Notes: generated by a model from the letters alone, not told the origin. A stretch of DNA of 64,000 nucleotides from Litorivicinus lipolyticus (GCF_009650135.1 NZ_CP045871.1:2237001-2301000); one strand, 5' to 3'; shown: positions 43,053-52,814, counted from the stretch's first letter. Made by a program: numbers and translations.

Positions 43053-44698
43053 CCCTTCTTCTGAACCTTGGCCCAGCCGTCTTTTAAGGTCACCGCGCGG
43101 TTAAACACCGGTTTTTCGGCGCTGTTCTCGTCTTTGCGGAAATAGGCCACACGCTCAAACTGGACAATCTCGCCGACCGGGACCGCCGCCAAGGCAGGCT
43201 CGACCAAGCCGTGCTTTATCGATAACGAGTCTGGGTTCAGCTCGGCCGCCAAATCTTCGCCCTTGGGGTTGGTCTCGGTAAACAGTCGATCGTACAAACG
43301 CAGGTCGCTGGCGACCGCGTCGGACGGCGCCCACTGGATCGTGCCCTTGACCTTGCGGCCGGACTCGTCTTGGCCCGAGCGCGTGGCCGGGTCGTAGGTC
43401 ACCTTGAGTTCGGTGATGTGGCCGTCGGCGTCTTTGACCATGGATTCAAAATCGACAATGAAACCGTACTTTAAGCGCACCGAGCCCTCGGGCTTTAGGC
43501 GGAAGTATTTCGGCGGCGGGATCTCTTCGAAATCCGCACGATCAATGTACAGCGTGCCGTCAAAGCGCAGCGTGCGCGATCCCAATTCCGGGACTCGCTG
43601 ATGCCACGGTGCGTCAATGTCCAAGACCTCGCCGGCGGGCCAATTTGTGATCGTGACCTTGAGCGGATCCTGAACCGCGAAACCGCGACGCGCGCGGTTT
43701 TCTAAGTCCGACCGCAGGCAGGTTTCCAGCAGCGACATTTCAATGGTGTTGGCTTTTTTGGTGACACCAATGCGCTGGCAAAAGTCACGCAAGGATTCGG
43801 GCGTGTAACCACGGCGGCGCAGGCCGCGAATGGTCGGCATACGAGGATCATCCCAACCGGACACATGGCCTTCGGTGACCAAGGACAGCAGTTTGCGCTT
43901 GCTGGTCAGGGTGTTTTCCAGCTGCAGTCGGCTAAATTCGATCTGCCGCGGCTGTGAGGGCACCGGCAACTGCGCCAAAAACCACTCGTACAGCGGCCGG
44001 TGGTCTTCGAATTCCAAGGTGCACAGGCTATGCGTAATAGATTCAAGCGCATCGGACTGGCCGTGGGCAAAGTCGTAGGTCGGGTAGATATTCCAGGTGT
44101 TGCCCGTGCGGGCGTGATGGGCGCGGCGGATTCGGTACAGCGCCGGGTCACGCATATTAATGTTGGGGTGCGCCATATCGATTTTGGCGCGCACAATATA
44201 GCTGCCTTCGGCGTGCTGGCCCTGCTTCATTTCTTCAAACAACACCAAGGACTCTTCCGCCGCGCGATCGCGCCACGGGCTGGGCTTACCCGGCTCGGTC
44301 AGGGTGCCGCGGTATTGGCGCATCTGTTCGGCGCCGAGTTCATCAACGTAGGCCAAATCCCGAGCGATTAAGTCCTGGGCCCAGGCATAAAGCTGGTCGA
44401 AGTAGTCCGACGCATAGCACTCGCTGACGGGTTCAAAGCCCAGCCACCGCACGTCCTCGCGGATCGCGTCGATGTACTCTTGGTCTTCTTTTTCCGGGTT
44501 GGTATCGTCAAAACGCAAATTGGTTCGGCCGCCAAACTGTTCGGCCACGCCAAAGTTCAAACAAATCGATTTAGCGTGGCCAATGTGCAGGTAACCATTG
44601 GGCTCAGGCGGAAAGCGCGTAAGGACGGATGCGTGCTTTTGGTTGGCAAGGTCGTCGGCAATGATGTCGGCAATAAAGTGCTGGGGCGTGTCGCTCAT
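43049..44698 (-). CDS. glnS: Glutaminyl-tRNA synthetase
   Basis: A 549-residue class I synthetase. HIGH is at residues 38-41 (PPEPNGYLHIGHAKS), the KMSKS-type loop is LTSKRKLLSLV, and the length matches E. coli GlnS. The ATG at 44698 begins MSDTPQHFI; the longer frame lacks conservation. It is divergent from the racemase-like gene (40 bp). Confidence 0.97.
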   Translation of the reverse strand: MSDTPQHFIADIIADDLANQKHASVLTRFPPEPNGYLHIGHAKSICLNFGVAEQFGGRTNLRFDDTNPEKEDQEYIDAIREDVRWLGFEPVSECYASDYFDQLYAWAQDLIARDLAYVDELGAEQMRQYRGTLTEPGKPSPWRDRAAEESLVLFEEMKQGQHAEGSYIVRAKIDMAHPNINMRDPALYRIRRAHHARTGNTWNIYPTYDFAHGQSDALESITHSLCTLEFEDHRPLYEWFLAQLPVPSQPRQIEFSRLQLENTLTSKRKLLSLVTEGHVSGWDDPRMPTIRGLRRRGYTPESLRDFCQRIGVTKKANTIEMSLLETCLRSDLENRARRGFAVQDPLKVTITNWPAGEVLDIDAPWHQRVPELGSRTLRFDGTLYIDRADFEEIPPPKYFRLKPEGSVRLKYGFIVDFESMVKDADGHITELKVTYDPATRSGQDESGRKVKGTIQWAPSDAVASDLRLYDRLFTETNPKGEDLAAELNPDSLSIKHGLVEPALAAVPVGEIVQFERVAYFRKDENSAEKPVFNRAVTLKDGWAKVQKKG

Positions 44699-44738
44699 GA
44701 TGCTCACAGAAAAAACGAAAATGGGAGTGTAACGGATT

Positions 44739-45416
44739 ATGAAACCCATCGGTCTATTGGGTGGCACTACCTGGGTCTCAACCCAGCACTACTACGCCAA
44801 ACTGAATCGCGCCTACCAAGACGCCCGCGGCGGTATCGCCAGCGCACCGATGCTTATTCATTCAGCCGATTTTGCGCCCATCGCCGCCGCCCAAGCCGCC
44901 GAAGACTGGAACGCACTGGGCGAATTTTTCGGCGCACGCGCACGCGAACTTGAAGTGGCCGGGGCTGGCGCCATTGCGATCGGCGCCAACACCCTGCACT
45001 TGTGCATTGATGCGGTCCAAAACCACGTCGACGTGCCGGTGCTACACATCGGCGACGGCATTGCCCAGGCACTGGGTCGGCGGCCTACCCTTTTGCTGGG
45101 CACCGCATTCACCATGGCCAAGCCATTTTTACGCGACTATTTGAGCGCGCGTGGCTGCGCTATTGAAGTCCCCAGCGCCGAGCAGCAGGCTTGGGTGCAC
45201 GACATTATCTACACCGAATTGGCTAAAGAGCGGGTCACCCAAGCATCCAGGGGCCGCTTTCAGGCCTTAGCCGAGGGCTTTCAGGGCGAGCAAGTTTTGC
45301 TTGCCTGCACCGAGCTTGGGTTAGTGTTAGATGCGGATAATTGCAGCCTGCCCCTTGTCGACTCACTGGATTGTCACGTACAACTGCTACTGGATTATCT
45401 GATCAACCAACTTTGA
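44739..45416 (+). CDS. Aspartate/glutamate racemase family protein lacking one catalytic Cys
   Basis: A 225-residue protein of the Asp/Glu racemase superfamily, closest in layout to YgeA (IGLLGGTTW start, HSADFAPI, LHIGDGIA). These racemases use two cysteines. The second is present (C190 in LLACTELGL). At the first, where YgeA has CTNTMH, this protein has G82-ANTLH, so the Cys is a Gly and the next residue is Ala; C89 lies nearby but not in the right place. It may be inactive as a racemase or catalyse a one-cysteine reaction such as a lyase or isomerase step. It is followed by a cytochrome c gene 12 bp later. Confidence 0.8.
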   Translation: MKPIGLLGGTTWVSTQHYYAKLNRAYQDARGGIASAPMLIHSADFAPIAAAQAAEDWNALGEFFGARARELEVAGAGAIAIGANTLHLCIDAVQNHVDVPVLHIGDGIAQALGRRPTLLLGTAFTMAKPFLRDYLSARGCAIEVPSAEQQAWVHDIIYTELAKERVTQASRGRFQALAEGFQGEQVLLACTELGLVLDADNCSLPLVDSLDCHVQLLLDYLINQL

Positions 45417-45428
45417 GGCTTTTGAACA

Positions 45429-45731
45429 ATGAAAAAACTAGCTCTAATTGGATTACTGGCATTGACGCCCTTCGCAGCCACCGCCGGTGATGCCGCCGCC
45501 GGTCAGGCTAAATCAATGATGTGCGCCGGCTGCCACGGTGCTGACGGCAACTCGATGGTGCCGACCTACCCGAATTTGGCCGGTCAAAACGCGGCCTACC
45601 TTGAGGGCGCGCTGAAAGCCTACCGCGGCCAAGAGCGCACCGGCTACCAAGCGGCCATCATGTACGGCATGGCGGCGGCCTTGTCGGATGACGACATCGC
45701 CAACCTGGCGGCGTACTACAGCAGCAAGTAA
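45429..45731 (+). CDS. Small class I cytochrome c
   Basis: A 100-residue periplasmic monohaem cytochrome. The signal peptide ends at about residue 19 (FAATA); the haem site is CAGCH (C32, C35, H36), and a Met in the [11 protein letters not shown] region is the probable sixth ligand. It resembles the cytochrome c4/c553-type domains used as electron carriers to oxidases. It may be co-transcribed with the racemase-like gene, though a functional link is unclear. Confidence 0.92.
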   Translation: MKKLALIGLLALTPFAATAGDAAAGQAKSMMCAGCHGADGNSMVPTYPNLAGQNAAYLEGALKAYRGQERTGYQAAIMYGMAAALSDDDIANLAAYYSSK

Positions 45732-45734
45732 GCG

Positions 45735-46049
45735 CTAACACTCGACGCGTGGTTCGGCCTCGAACTCGCGCGTCGAGGTTATTTCAGCTATTTCGATTCG
45801 ATAGCGCACATACCCTTCGCCACGGCCATAGGCCTGGGCTTTGAGGTGGTCTGCGTGTCGCCCCCACTGGCGAATACTATCGATTGATACCCAGTAACTC
45901 AGGGTCACCCCAAAACCGTCTGCATTGCGAAATGAATGAGCGTGACAAAAGCCCGACTGGCGTTCGACCTCGGCGCCCATCTTTACCGCCCAGATATCGT
46001 AGTCCGGCGTGTTTAAACGTCGCTGGCTGTAAAAAATCACCACGTGCAT
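45735..46049 (-). CDS. ABM-like (antibiotic biosynthesis monooxygenase fold) protein
   Basis: A 104-residue protein resembling the ferredoxin-like ABM superfamily: MHVVIFYSQRR at the start, FGVTLSYWVSIDSIRQWGRHADHLKAQ in the middle (the SIDSIRQWGRHADH helix is the hallmark), then YVRYRIEIAEI. Such proteins can be monooxygenases or haem-degrading enzymes, but most are unassigned. It converges on the cytochrome c gene with only 3 bp between stops and diverges from sufE. Confidence 0.75.
   Translation of the reverse strand: MHVVIFYSQRRLNTPDYDIWAVKMGAEVERQSGFCHAHSFRNADGFGVTLSYWVSIDSIRQWGRHADHLKAQAYGRGEGYVRYRIEIAEITSTREFEAEPRVEC
45741..45777. repeat. Inverted repeat between convergent genes
   Basis: CTCGACGCG and CGCGTCGAG, perfect 9-bp arms with a 19-nt loop, just beyond the cytochrome c stop and inside the 3' end of the ABM-like gene. 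It may end transcription of the cytochrome gene, but there is no proper T-run. Confidence 0.35.
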
Positions 46050-46158
46050 GGCTGCGCTCCGGAATTACTCGGTGTTGGACAATATAACCGGCGCCCAACC
46101 CAGACAACGCCGCCCGCTTACGGTTGAAAAGCCACCATGACGACCGCACACTTGGACC

Positions 46159-46575
46159 ATGACAAATACTGTAGAACAGCGCCAACGCGACATCGCCGAC
46201 GAATTTTCCATGGTCGGCGACTGGATGGAACGCTACCAATACCTGGTTCAGCTTGGACGCATGCTCGAATCGTTGCCTGACGCCGACAAAACCGACGCCA
46301 ATTTAATCCGCGGCTGCCAATCCCAGGTCTGGCTAGCGGTTGATGATTCCGGTGACACCCTGAGATTCCGTGGCGGTTCGGACGCTGCGATTGTTCAGGG
46401 TTTGGTGGCACTGGCGCTGCGCGTATACAGCGACGCCCCGGCCGCCGAAATTGCCACGACCGAGCCGCAGTTCATCCACGACATCGGCCTGTCCCAACAC
46501 CTGTCGCCGACCCGCTCGAACGGGCTGCATAGCCTAATGCAGCGTATTAGAGCAGAGGCCGCGGCACGGGCTTGA
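46159..46575 (+). CDS. sufE: SufE sulfur acceptor
   Basis: A 138-residue SufE protein that takes sulfur from SufS cysteine desulfurase and passes it to SufB. The acceptor Cys is C53 in IRGCQSQVW. It is separated from the suf operon by 221 bp containing a Fur-like site and a repressor-type promoter, so it is probably transcribed separately. Confidence 0.93.
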   Translation: MTNTVEQRQRDIADEFSMVGDWMERYQYLVQLGRMLESLPDADKTDANLIRGCQSQVWLAVDDSGDTLRFRGGSDAAIVQGLVALALRVYSDAPAAEIATTEPQFIHDIGLSQHLSPTRSNGLHSLMQRIRAEAAARA

Positions 46576-46685
46576 TGTGACCCAGCAACACTCGGCGCCA
46601 CCGACCGCCCAAAGACGGCGTCACTTTCACTTTAAATCCCGATAGGCGTTTTCATGCGGCGCTCAACCACGCACCAATCCGCAAA

Positions 46686-46700
46686 CGCGAACCATTCTCA
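46686..46700. promoter_or_regulatory. Fur-like site upstream of the suf operon
   Basis: CGCGAACCATTCTCA agrees with Fur-like box 2 of fbpA (TGCAAACGATTCTCA) at 12 of 15 positions, 35 bp upstream of the suf -35 element. Iron control of suf by Fur is known in E. coli, but this match is one-sided. Confidence 0.4.
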
Positions 46701-46735
46701 TCTGGTTGATTTCAAGCGCATTTATTCACAATTAT

Positions 46736-46764
46736 TTGAAATAGGACCGCAACGGTCCTATTAT
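46736..46764 (+). promoter_or_regulatory. Sigma70 promoter of the Rrf2-suf operon
   Basis: TTGAAA (46736-46741), 17-bp spacer, TATTAT (46759-46764), ending 32 bp before the Rrf2 ATG. A near-consensus promoter whose spacer is occupied by the inverted repeat described next. Confidence 0.75.
46740..46762. promoter_or_regulatory. Operator inverted repeat in the suf promoter
   Basis: AATAGGACCG-CAA-CGGTCCTATT, perfect 10-bp arms with a 3-bp spacer, lying across the spacer and into both promoter hexamers. A protein bound here would block RNA polymerase. The most likely binder is the Rrf2 protein encoded by the first gene, giving autoregulation. Confidence 0.75.
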
Positions 46765-46796
46765 GGTCGCCGGTTGAGTTAATACGGGGCTTGCGC

Positions 46797-47240
46797 ATGA
46801 TTCGCCTAAGCAAAATGACAGACTACGCGTCGGTTGTGCTGACGCGGCTTGCGGTGGCTGCGCCCACCTTGCAAAGCGCGGTGTGCATTGCCGACGCCAC
46901 CCGTATTCCCAAGCCCACGGTGACCAAGCTGTTAAAGCTGTTGACCAAGGCTGGACTGACTCACTCCGTTCAAGGACCCCGTGGCGGCTATCAATTAGCC
47001 CGCTCGGCTCGCCAAATTGACTTGGCCGACATCATTGGCGCCATCGAAGGCCCCAGCGGTGTCACCGAATGCGTGACCGACCACGATCTGTGCGACCTGA
47101 CCGACCACTGTCACGTCATGGATCACTGGCACCGTGTCAGCGTTCAAATAAACCAATTGCTTCGCAGCGTCACGCTGGCTGAACTGGCGACGCCGAAGCT
47201 GCAACGCATCCCAACCCTGCAGGTGAATGATGACTACTGA
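46797..47240 (+). CDS. Rrf2 family Fe-S regulator of the suf operon
   Basis: A 147-residue winged-helix regulator of the Rrf2 family, close to SUF-associated proteins of gammaproteobacteria. The N-terminus [19 protein letters not shown] and the [16 protein letters not shown] recognition helix are typical; three cysteines, C92, C99 and C105 (C-x6-C-x5-C), are placed like the Fe-S ligands of IscR. It probably senses Fe-S status and represses its own operon from the 46740-46762 repeat. The ATG at 46797 is preferred to a TTG two codons upstream. It overlaps sufB by 14 bp. Confidence 0.9.
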   Translation: MIRLSKMTDYASVVLTRLAVAAPTLQSAVCIADATRIPKPTVTKLLKLLTKAGLTHSVQGPRGGYQLARSARQIDLADIIGAIEGPSGVTECVTDHDLCDLTDHCHVMDHWHRVSVQINQLLRSVTLAELATPKLQRIPTLQVNDDY

Positions 47241-48675
47241 AACCAAGGTAGACGACCTGGTCGATCGCGAGTACGCGGCCGGCTTTGTGACCGACATTGA
47301 ATCCGATACCTTTCCGCCCGGACTGAGCGAGGATGTCGTGCGCGCCATCAGCGCTAAAAAAGGCGAGCCTGAGTGGATGACACAGTGGCGCCTGAAAGCC
47401 TATGCCCACTGGCTGACCATGAAAAATCCGGACTGGGCACATCTGGACATTCCGCCGATTGATTACCAAAAAATCAGCTATTACAGCGCGCCAAAAAAGC
47501 CCGGCGATGGCCCGCAGTCACTCGACGAAGTTGACCCGAAACTGCTGGAAACCTACGACAAGTTAGGCATTCCATTGCTGGAGCAAAAAATGTTGGCCGG
47601 GGTTGCGGTCGATGCGGTGTTCGACTCGGTGTCAGTCGTCACCACCTTCAAAGACAAGCTGGCCGAGGCCGGCGTGATTTTTTGCCCGCTGTCCGAAGCC
47701 GTGCACAGCCACCCGGAACTGGTTAAAAAGTACTTGGGCAGCGTCGTACCCATCGAAGACAACTTTTTCACCTGCTTGAACAGCGCCGTCTTCAGCGATG
47801 GCTCGTTCGTTTACGTGCCCAAAGGTGTGCGCTCGCCGATGGAGCTGTCGACCTATTTCCGCATTAACGAACAAAACACCGGCCAGTTCGAACGCACCCT
47901 GATCATTTGCGAAGAGCAGGCCCACGTCAGCTACCTCGAGGGCTGCACCGCGCCGATGCGCGATGAAAACCAACTGCACGCAGCGGTGGTCGAATTGATC
48001 GCCCTGGACGACGCCGAGATCAAGTACTCGACCGTGCAAAACTGGTACCCCGGCGACGACGAAGGCAAAGGCGGCATTTACAACTTCGTCACTAAGCGCG
48101 CCGAGTGCCGCGGTGACCGCTCCAAGGTCAGCTGGACCCAGCTGGAAACCGGCTCGGCGGTGACCTGGAAGTACCCCAGCTGTGTGTTGCTGGGTGACGA
48201 CAGCGTCGGCGAATTTTATTCGGTCGCGGTCAGCAGCAAAAAGCAGCAGGCCGACACCGGCACCAAAATGATTCACGTCGGCAAGCGCACGCGCTCGACC
48301 ATCATCAGCAAGGGCATCAGCGCCCAACAAGGCCAAAACGCCTACCGCGGTTTGGTTCGGATGGGGCCGGGTGCGACCGACGCGCGTAACTTCACCCAGT
48401 GCGACAGCTTGCTGATCGGCGACAAGTGTGGGGCCCACACCTTCCCGTACATTGAAGCGAAAAACTCGACCGCCCAGGTCGAACACGAAGCCACGACCTC
48501 AAAAGTCAGCGACGACCAGCTGTTCTACCTGCGCCAGCGCGGGATCAGCGAAGAAGACGCGTTGAACATGATCGTCAACGGCTTCTGTAAAGATGTATTC
48601 CAAAAACTGCCCATGGAATTTGCCGTGGAAGCAGAGGCCCTTCTGGGCATCACCCTTGAAGGCGCCGTAGGCTAA
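47227..48675 (+). CDS. sufB: SufB, Fe-S scaffold subunit
   Basis: A 482-residue SufB protein, scaffold of the SufBC2D complex on which Fe-S clusters form. The conserved core includes [24 protein letters not shown], and the C-terminal [21 protein letters not shown] region. The reading starts at ATGATG, with the second ATG (47230) giving slightly better spacing from AGGTGA. Overlap with the Rrf2 gene implies coupled translation. Confidence 0.97.
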   Translation: MMTTETKVDDLVDREYAAGFVTDIESDTFPPGLSEDVVRAISAKKGEPEWMTQWRLKAYAHWLTMKNPDWAHLDIPPIDYQKISYYSAPKKPGDGPQSLDEVDPKLLETYDKLGIPLLEQKMLAGVAVDAVFDSVSVVTTFKDKLAEAGVIFCPLSEAVHSHPELVKKYLGSVVPIEDNFFTCLNSAVFSDGSFVYVPKGVRSPMELSTYFRINEQNTGQFERTLIICEEQAHVSYLEGCTAPMRDENQLHAAVVELIALDDAEIKYSTVQNWYPGDDEGKGGIYNFVTKRAECRGDRSKVSWTQLETGSAVTWKYPSCVLLGDDSVGEFYSVAVSSKKQQADTGTKMIHVGKRTRSTIISKGISAQQGQNAYRGLVRMGPGATDARNFTQCDSLLIGDKCGAHTFPYIEAKNSTAQVEHEATTSKVSDDQLFYLRQRGISEEDALNMIVNGFCKDVFQKLPMEFAVEAEALLGITLEGAVG

Positions 48676-48684
48676 GGACTCCCC

Positions 48685-49431
48685 ATGTTAGAAATTAAAA
48701 ATTTGCACGCCCGTGTCGGCGACAAACCGATCTTAAAAGGCATAAACCTGAGCGTTGGCGCCGGTGAAATCCACGCCATCATGGGCCCCAATGGTTCGGG
48801 CAAGTCAACGCTGTCCAGCGTGCTAGCCGGCCACGGCGACTACGAAGTCACCGACGGCAGCATCACCTACATGGGCTTGGACCTGCTGGATCTGGAACCC
48901 GAAGAGCGCGCCCGTGCCGGCATCTTTCTGTCCTTCCAGTACCCGGTCGAAGTGCCCGGCGTTAAGAACATTTACCTGCTCAAAAGCGCCCTGAATGCCA
49001 AACGCGCTCACATGGGGCTGGACGAAATCAACCCGATTGAATTCTTGAAGCTGGTTCGCGAAAAACTGGCGCTGATGAAAATGGACGAGAGCTTCCTGCA
49101 CCGAAACATTAACCAGGGTTTCTCGGGCGGCGAGAAAAAGCGCAACGAAATTTTGCAGATGCAACTGCTGGAACCGACCCTGGCGCTGTTGGACGAAACC
49201 GATTCTGGCTTGGATGTGGACGCGCTGCGTATTGTCGGCGAAGGCATTAACCACCTGCGTGCGGCGCACCGCTCGTTTGTCATGGTGACCCACTACCAGC
49301 GCTTGCTGGACCACGTAAAACCGGACCATGTGCACGTCTTGGCCGACGGCCAAATCAAAGCCAGCGGTGACTTCACCTTGGCCATGCAACTGGAAAAAGA
49401 AGGCTATGAAGGCCTTCTGAAAAGCGCATGA
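48685..49431 (+). CDS. sufC: SufC, SUF ATPase
   Basis: A 248-residue ABC-type ATPase that drives cluster assembly on SufBD. Walker [10 protein letters not shown], signature FSGGEKKR, and the SufC-specific Walker [17 protein letters not shown]. It lies 9 bp after sufB and overlaps sufD by 4 bp. Confidence 0.97.
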   Translation: MLEIKNLHARVGDKPILKGINLSVGAGEIHAIMGPNGSGKSTLSSVLAGHGDYEVTDGSITYMGLDLLDLEPEERARAGIFLSFQYPVEVPGVKNIYLLKSALNAKRAHMGLDEINPIEFLKLVREKLALMKMDESFLHRNINQGFSGGEKKRNEILQMQLLEPTLALLDETDSGLDVDALRIVGEGINHLRAAHRSFVMVTHYQRLLDHVKPDHVHVLADGQIKASGDFTLAMQLEKEGYEGLLKSA

Positions 49432-50627
49432 GTGCACTTGAAAGCCTGCAAGGGCTCAGCCGTAACGCCGCCGCCGGCGACACCTTAGCCGCCATTGGGT
49501 TGCCGACGACGCGCCTGGAAGGCTGGAAGTACCTGTCGCTGCGCGCGCTTGAAAGCACCGCGTTCGCCGCACCCCGTGCCACCACCGCCACCGGCTTAAC
49601 CGATCACGACGTGCCCGGTTTTCAGGCCGCGCGTTTGGTCTGGATTAACGGTCAATTTATCAGCGCCCTGTCCGATCGCGTCGATGGCGTCCACATCAGC
49701 GATAACGCCCAGGAATGGGACCGGGTTCCGGCCGCACGTGATGGCTTCAGCGCCGCCAATGCAGCCGCCGCGCAGCTGATTCAAATCAACATTGCCGCCG
49801 GCATCAGCATGCCACTGCACTGTTTGTTTTTGTCCGTCGCCGAAGACGCCCCGGTTGCCGCGCAACCGCGCATCCAGTGGCAGGTCGCCGCCAACGCCCA
49901 ACTGACGGTATTGGAACAGCACGCCGGTGGTGCCGGCAACCTGGTCAACAGCGTGCAAAGCTTTGATATCGGCCGTGATGCCGGCGTCACACGCTACAAG
50001 TTGATGAGCGCAAAGAACGATTACAACACCGCTCAAACGCGCGCCGACGTCGCCGAAAACGCCCGCTTTGAAAACCACTTCTTGGATTTAGGCGGTCGCT
50101 TGCACCGTGACGAAATTCAGGTCGCGCTGAACGCAGCACACGCCTTTACGCGACTCAACGGTCTGTATTGCGTCAACCACCGCGAAGTGTCCGACAGCCA
50201 CAGCCGGATCGAGCACAGGGTCCCGGATACGCGCTCGGCCCAGCACTACCGGGGCATTGCCGACGGTCGCGGCAAAGCCGTGTTCAACGGTTTGGTGGTG
50301 ATCGAAAAGGACGCGCAGAAAAGCGCAACCGAACAGAAAAACGCCAATTTGCTGCTGTCCGACAAAGCCGAAATCAACCCCAAACCGGAACTCCAGATCC
50401 ACGCCGACGACGTCACCGCGTCGCACGGATCGACGGTCGGCAACCTGGACGAGGGCCAGTTATTTTACCTGCGCCAGCGCGGCATCGGGTTGGCCCAGGC
50501 ACGCGCCCTACTGACCTTTGCGTTCGCCGAACAAATCGCTGAGGCGCTGCCCTCCGAGGCCCTGGCCGGCGCCATTGAAAAGCGCTTGGCGACGACCCTG
50601 CCGGCGGCCGAGGTCGTGCTGGCATGA
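49428..50627 (+). CDS. sufD: SufD, Fe-S scaffold subunit
   Basis: A 399-residue SufD protein, partner of SufB. The C-terminal beta-helix has [37 protein letters not shown] in part, and the FYLRQRGIG motif shared with SufB. Overlaps sufC and sufS by 4 bp each, indicating one tightly coupled operon. Confidence 0.95.
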   Translation: MSALESLQGLSRNAAAGDTLAAIGLPTTRLEGWKYLSLRALESTAFAAPRATTATGLTDHDVPGFQAARLVWINGQFISALSDRVDGVHISDNAQEWDRVPAARDGFSAANAAAAQLIQINIAAGISMPLHCLFLSVAEDAPVAAQPRIQWQVAANAQLTVLEQHAGGAGNLVNSVQSFDIGRDAGVTRYKLMSAKNDYNTAQTRADVAENARFENHFLDLGGRLHRDEIQVALNAAHAFTRLNGLYCVNHREVSDSHSRIEHRVPDTRSAQHYRGIADGRGKAVFNGLVVIEKDAQKSATEQKNANLLLSDKAEINPKPELQIHADDVTASHGSTVGNLDEGQLFYLRQRGIGLAQARALLTFAFAEQIAEALPSEALAGAIEKRLATTLPAAEVVLA

Positions 50628-51841
50628 GTTTCGACGTCGAAGCGATTCGCGCACAGTTCCCGATCCTGTCGACCCAAGTCCACGGCAAACCGCTGGTGTA
50701 TTTGGATTCCGGCGCGTCCAGCCAAAAGCCCGAAGCGGTGCTGGATGCCATGGATCACTACTACCGGCACACCCACTCCAATGTGCACCGCGGTGTGCAT
50801 GAGCTGTCTCAGCTGGCGACTGAGGCCTACGAGGCGACCCGGACCAAGGTCGCGAACTGGATTAACGCCGCCAGCGAGCGCGAAGTGGTGTTCACCCGCG
50901 GCACCACCGAGGCCATTAACTTGGTCGCTCAGACCTTCGGCCTGCGGCTGACGGCTGGGGATCGCATCTTGGTCTCCGAACTTGAGCACCACGCCAATTT
51001 AGTGCCCTGGCAAATGCTGGCCCAGCGCAGCGGTGCGGCCTTGGTCAAAATCCCGGTCATGCCCAACGGCGAATTGGACCAATCCGTGTACCGCGCGGAA
51101 CTGGCCAAGGGCGCCGCACTGGTCGCGATCTGTGCCGTGTCCAACGCTCTGGGCACCCGCATTCCAGTCAAGGACATGTGCGCTCAGGCCCGGGCCGCCG
51201 GTGCCGTGACCTTGGTCGATGGCGCCCAGGCGGTGCCCCACGACCGTGTCGACGTCCAGGCCCTGGGCTGTGACTTTTATGCGTTTAGTTCCCACAAAAT
51301 GTACGGCCCGACCGGCATTGGCGTGTTGTACGGCCGCGAAGCCGTACTCGAAACGCTGCCACCATGGCAAGGCGGCGGCGACATGATCGATCACGTCACC
51401 TTCGAGTCCAGCACCTATAACGTGCTGCCCTATCGTCTGGAAGCCGGCACGCCATCCATCGCCGAAGGCATCGGCCTGGGTGCGGCCATTGATTGGCTGC
51501 ACAGCTTTGACTTTGATGCCGCCGCGGCCCACGAGCAGGCGCTGTATGACTATGCCAGGACTGAACTGGCAGCCATCGACGGCTTGCGCTTAATTGGCAC
51601 CGCCGGCGCGGCCTGTGGCGCGATCAGCTTTGAAATTGCCGGCATCGCCGCATCCGATTTGGGCACGTTGCTCGACCAGCAAGGAATCGCCGTGCGCACG
51701 GGCCATCACTGCGCCATGCCAGCCCTTCAGGCCATGGGCGTCAACGGCACCACCCGCGCCAGCCTGGGCATCTACAACACCCGTGGCGACATTGACGCAT
51801 TGGTCGCCGGCATTGATGTCGCCATGGGCATCTTGCTGTGA
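50624..51841 (+). CDS. sufS: SufS cysteine desulfurase
   Basis: A 405-residue class II cysteine desulfurase. The PLP lysine is K225 in FSSHKMYGPT and the persulfide-carrying Cys is C363 in RTGHHCAMP, positions almost equal to those of E. coli SufS. It supplies sulfur to SufE (46159) for SufBCD. Overlaps both neighbours by 4 bp. Confidence 0.96.
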   Translation: MSFDVEAIRAQFPILSTQVHGKPLVYLDSGASSQKPEAVLDAMDHYYRHTHSNVHRGVHELSQLATEAYEATRTKVANWINAASEREVVFTRGTTEAINLVAQTFGLRLTAGDRILVSELEHHANLVPWQMLAQRSGAALVKIPVMPNGELDQSVYRAELAKGAALVAICAVSNALGTRIPVKDMCAQARAAGAVTLVDGAQAVPHDRVDVQALGCDFYAFSSHKMYGPTGIGVLYGREAVLETLPPWQGGGDMIDHVTFESSTYNVLPYRLEAGTPSIAEGIGLGAAIDWLHSFDFDAAAAHEQALYDYARTELAAIDGLRLIGTAGAACGAISFEIAGIAASDLGTLLDQQGIAVRTGHHCAMPALQAMGVNGTTRASLGIYNTRGDIDALVAGIDVAMGILL

Positions 51842-52404
51842 GTCTACTGAGCCAACTTAAGGCCGGTGATCCGCTGCGCGCGCAATGCGTAGTCGCGGCT
51901 AACCGGGTGCCGGCCGGCACTGCCACCGAATTGCCGGCCGATGCGCTGGTCAAGGTGACCCAGGCGCTGGGCGAAAGCTTGACCGTGGAATACCAGGGAA
52001 ACCTGTACCGAATCGCTAGCGAAAGCATGCCAGCACTGGGCGTACGCCCACCCGAGGCGGCCGCTGCGGTTGCCGATGTGGCCGCCAACGACGAGGCGAT
52101 TTTGGCCGCCGTCGACGCCCAACTGCGGACCTGTTACGACCCTGAGATACCGGTCGACATCGTCGAGTTGGGCCTGATTTACGAAAAGCGCCTGTCGCAA
52201 TTATTGGATGGTCGCACCCACCTGCGTGTGCTGATGACGCTGACCGCGCCCGGCTGTGGCATGGGCCCGGTGATCGTCTCGGACATCAAACAGAAACTCG
52301 ATGCACTGCCGGTCGACGTGGTCGATGTCGAGCTGACGTTCGACCCGCCTTGGGACCGCTCACGCATGTCTGAAGCGGCGGCTCTTGCAACCGGAATGTT
52401 TTAA
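51838..52404 (+). CDS. sufT: SufT, Fe-S maturation protein (MIP18/DUF59)
   Basis: A 188-residue SufT-type protein: an N-terminal extra domain (about 1-85) and a C-terminal DUF59 domain with DPEIPVDIVELGLIYE and LTAPGCGMGPVI, where the Cys is conserved. SufT is thought to help mature Fe-S proteins under high demand. The start is a GTG overlapping the sufS stop (GTGA). Confidence 0.92.
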   Translation: MSLLSQLKAGDPLRAQCVVAANRVPAGTATELPADALVKVTQALGESLTVEYQGNLYRIASESMPALGVRPPEAAAAVADVAANDEAILAAVDAQLRTCYDPEIPVDIVELGLIYEKRLSQLLDGRTHLRVLMTLTAPGCGMGPVIVSDIKQKLDALPVDVVDVELTFDPPWDRSRMSEAAALATGMF

Positions 52405-52414
52405 GGAATTAACC

Positions 52415-52723
52415 ATGTGGCACTCCACTGCACCGGCGGCGGATATCGCGCCGGGTGATTACCAGCGCTTTGACTTCGACGAAGCGGTTATTTTGGTGTT
52501 TAACCTAGACGGCGAGTTCTTTGCCCTCGAGGATCGATGTACCCACGATGATGCGGAACTGGACGGCGGCGCCATCGAAAACGGCTGTATCAAGTGCCCT
52601 CGCCACGGCGCCTGCTTTGATATTCGTACCGGCGATGCTAAATCCGCCCCCGCCTACGAAGCCACCGATCGCTTCGACACCCGCGTCAACACCGACGGCA
52701 TCATCGAGGTCGACCTCAGCTAA
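52415..52723 (+). CDS. Rieske-type 2Fe-2S ferredoxin
   Basis: A 102-residue Rieske protein, with the cluster ligands in CTH (DRCTHDDAEL) and CPRHGACFD. It resembles small Rieske ferredoxins of dioxygenase systems, and also those that end suf operons. The ATG at 52415 has AAGGA upstream and lies 10 bp after sufT, so it belongs to the suf transcript. It may deliver electrons for cluster assembly or be a client; that is inference. Confidence 0.88.
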   Translation: MWHSTAPAADIAPGDYQRFDFDEAVILVFNLDGEFFALEDRCTHDDAELDGGAIENGCIKCPRHGACFDIRTGDAKSAPAYEATDRFDTRVNTDGIIEVDLS

Positions 52724-52814
52724 CCCGCCCGATGGGGTGTCGCGACCGGAGTCAGAGCGGTGTAAACTTGCGACCTATGCTGATGATACTGCCACCCCAA
52801 CACGACGCCACCGC

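Noticed and set aside
43049..44698. Calling the synthetase glutamyl-tRNA synthetase
   Set aside because: The length, PPEPNGYLHIGHAKS region and C-terminal anticodon-binding part match GlnS, not GltX.
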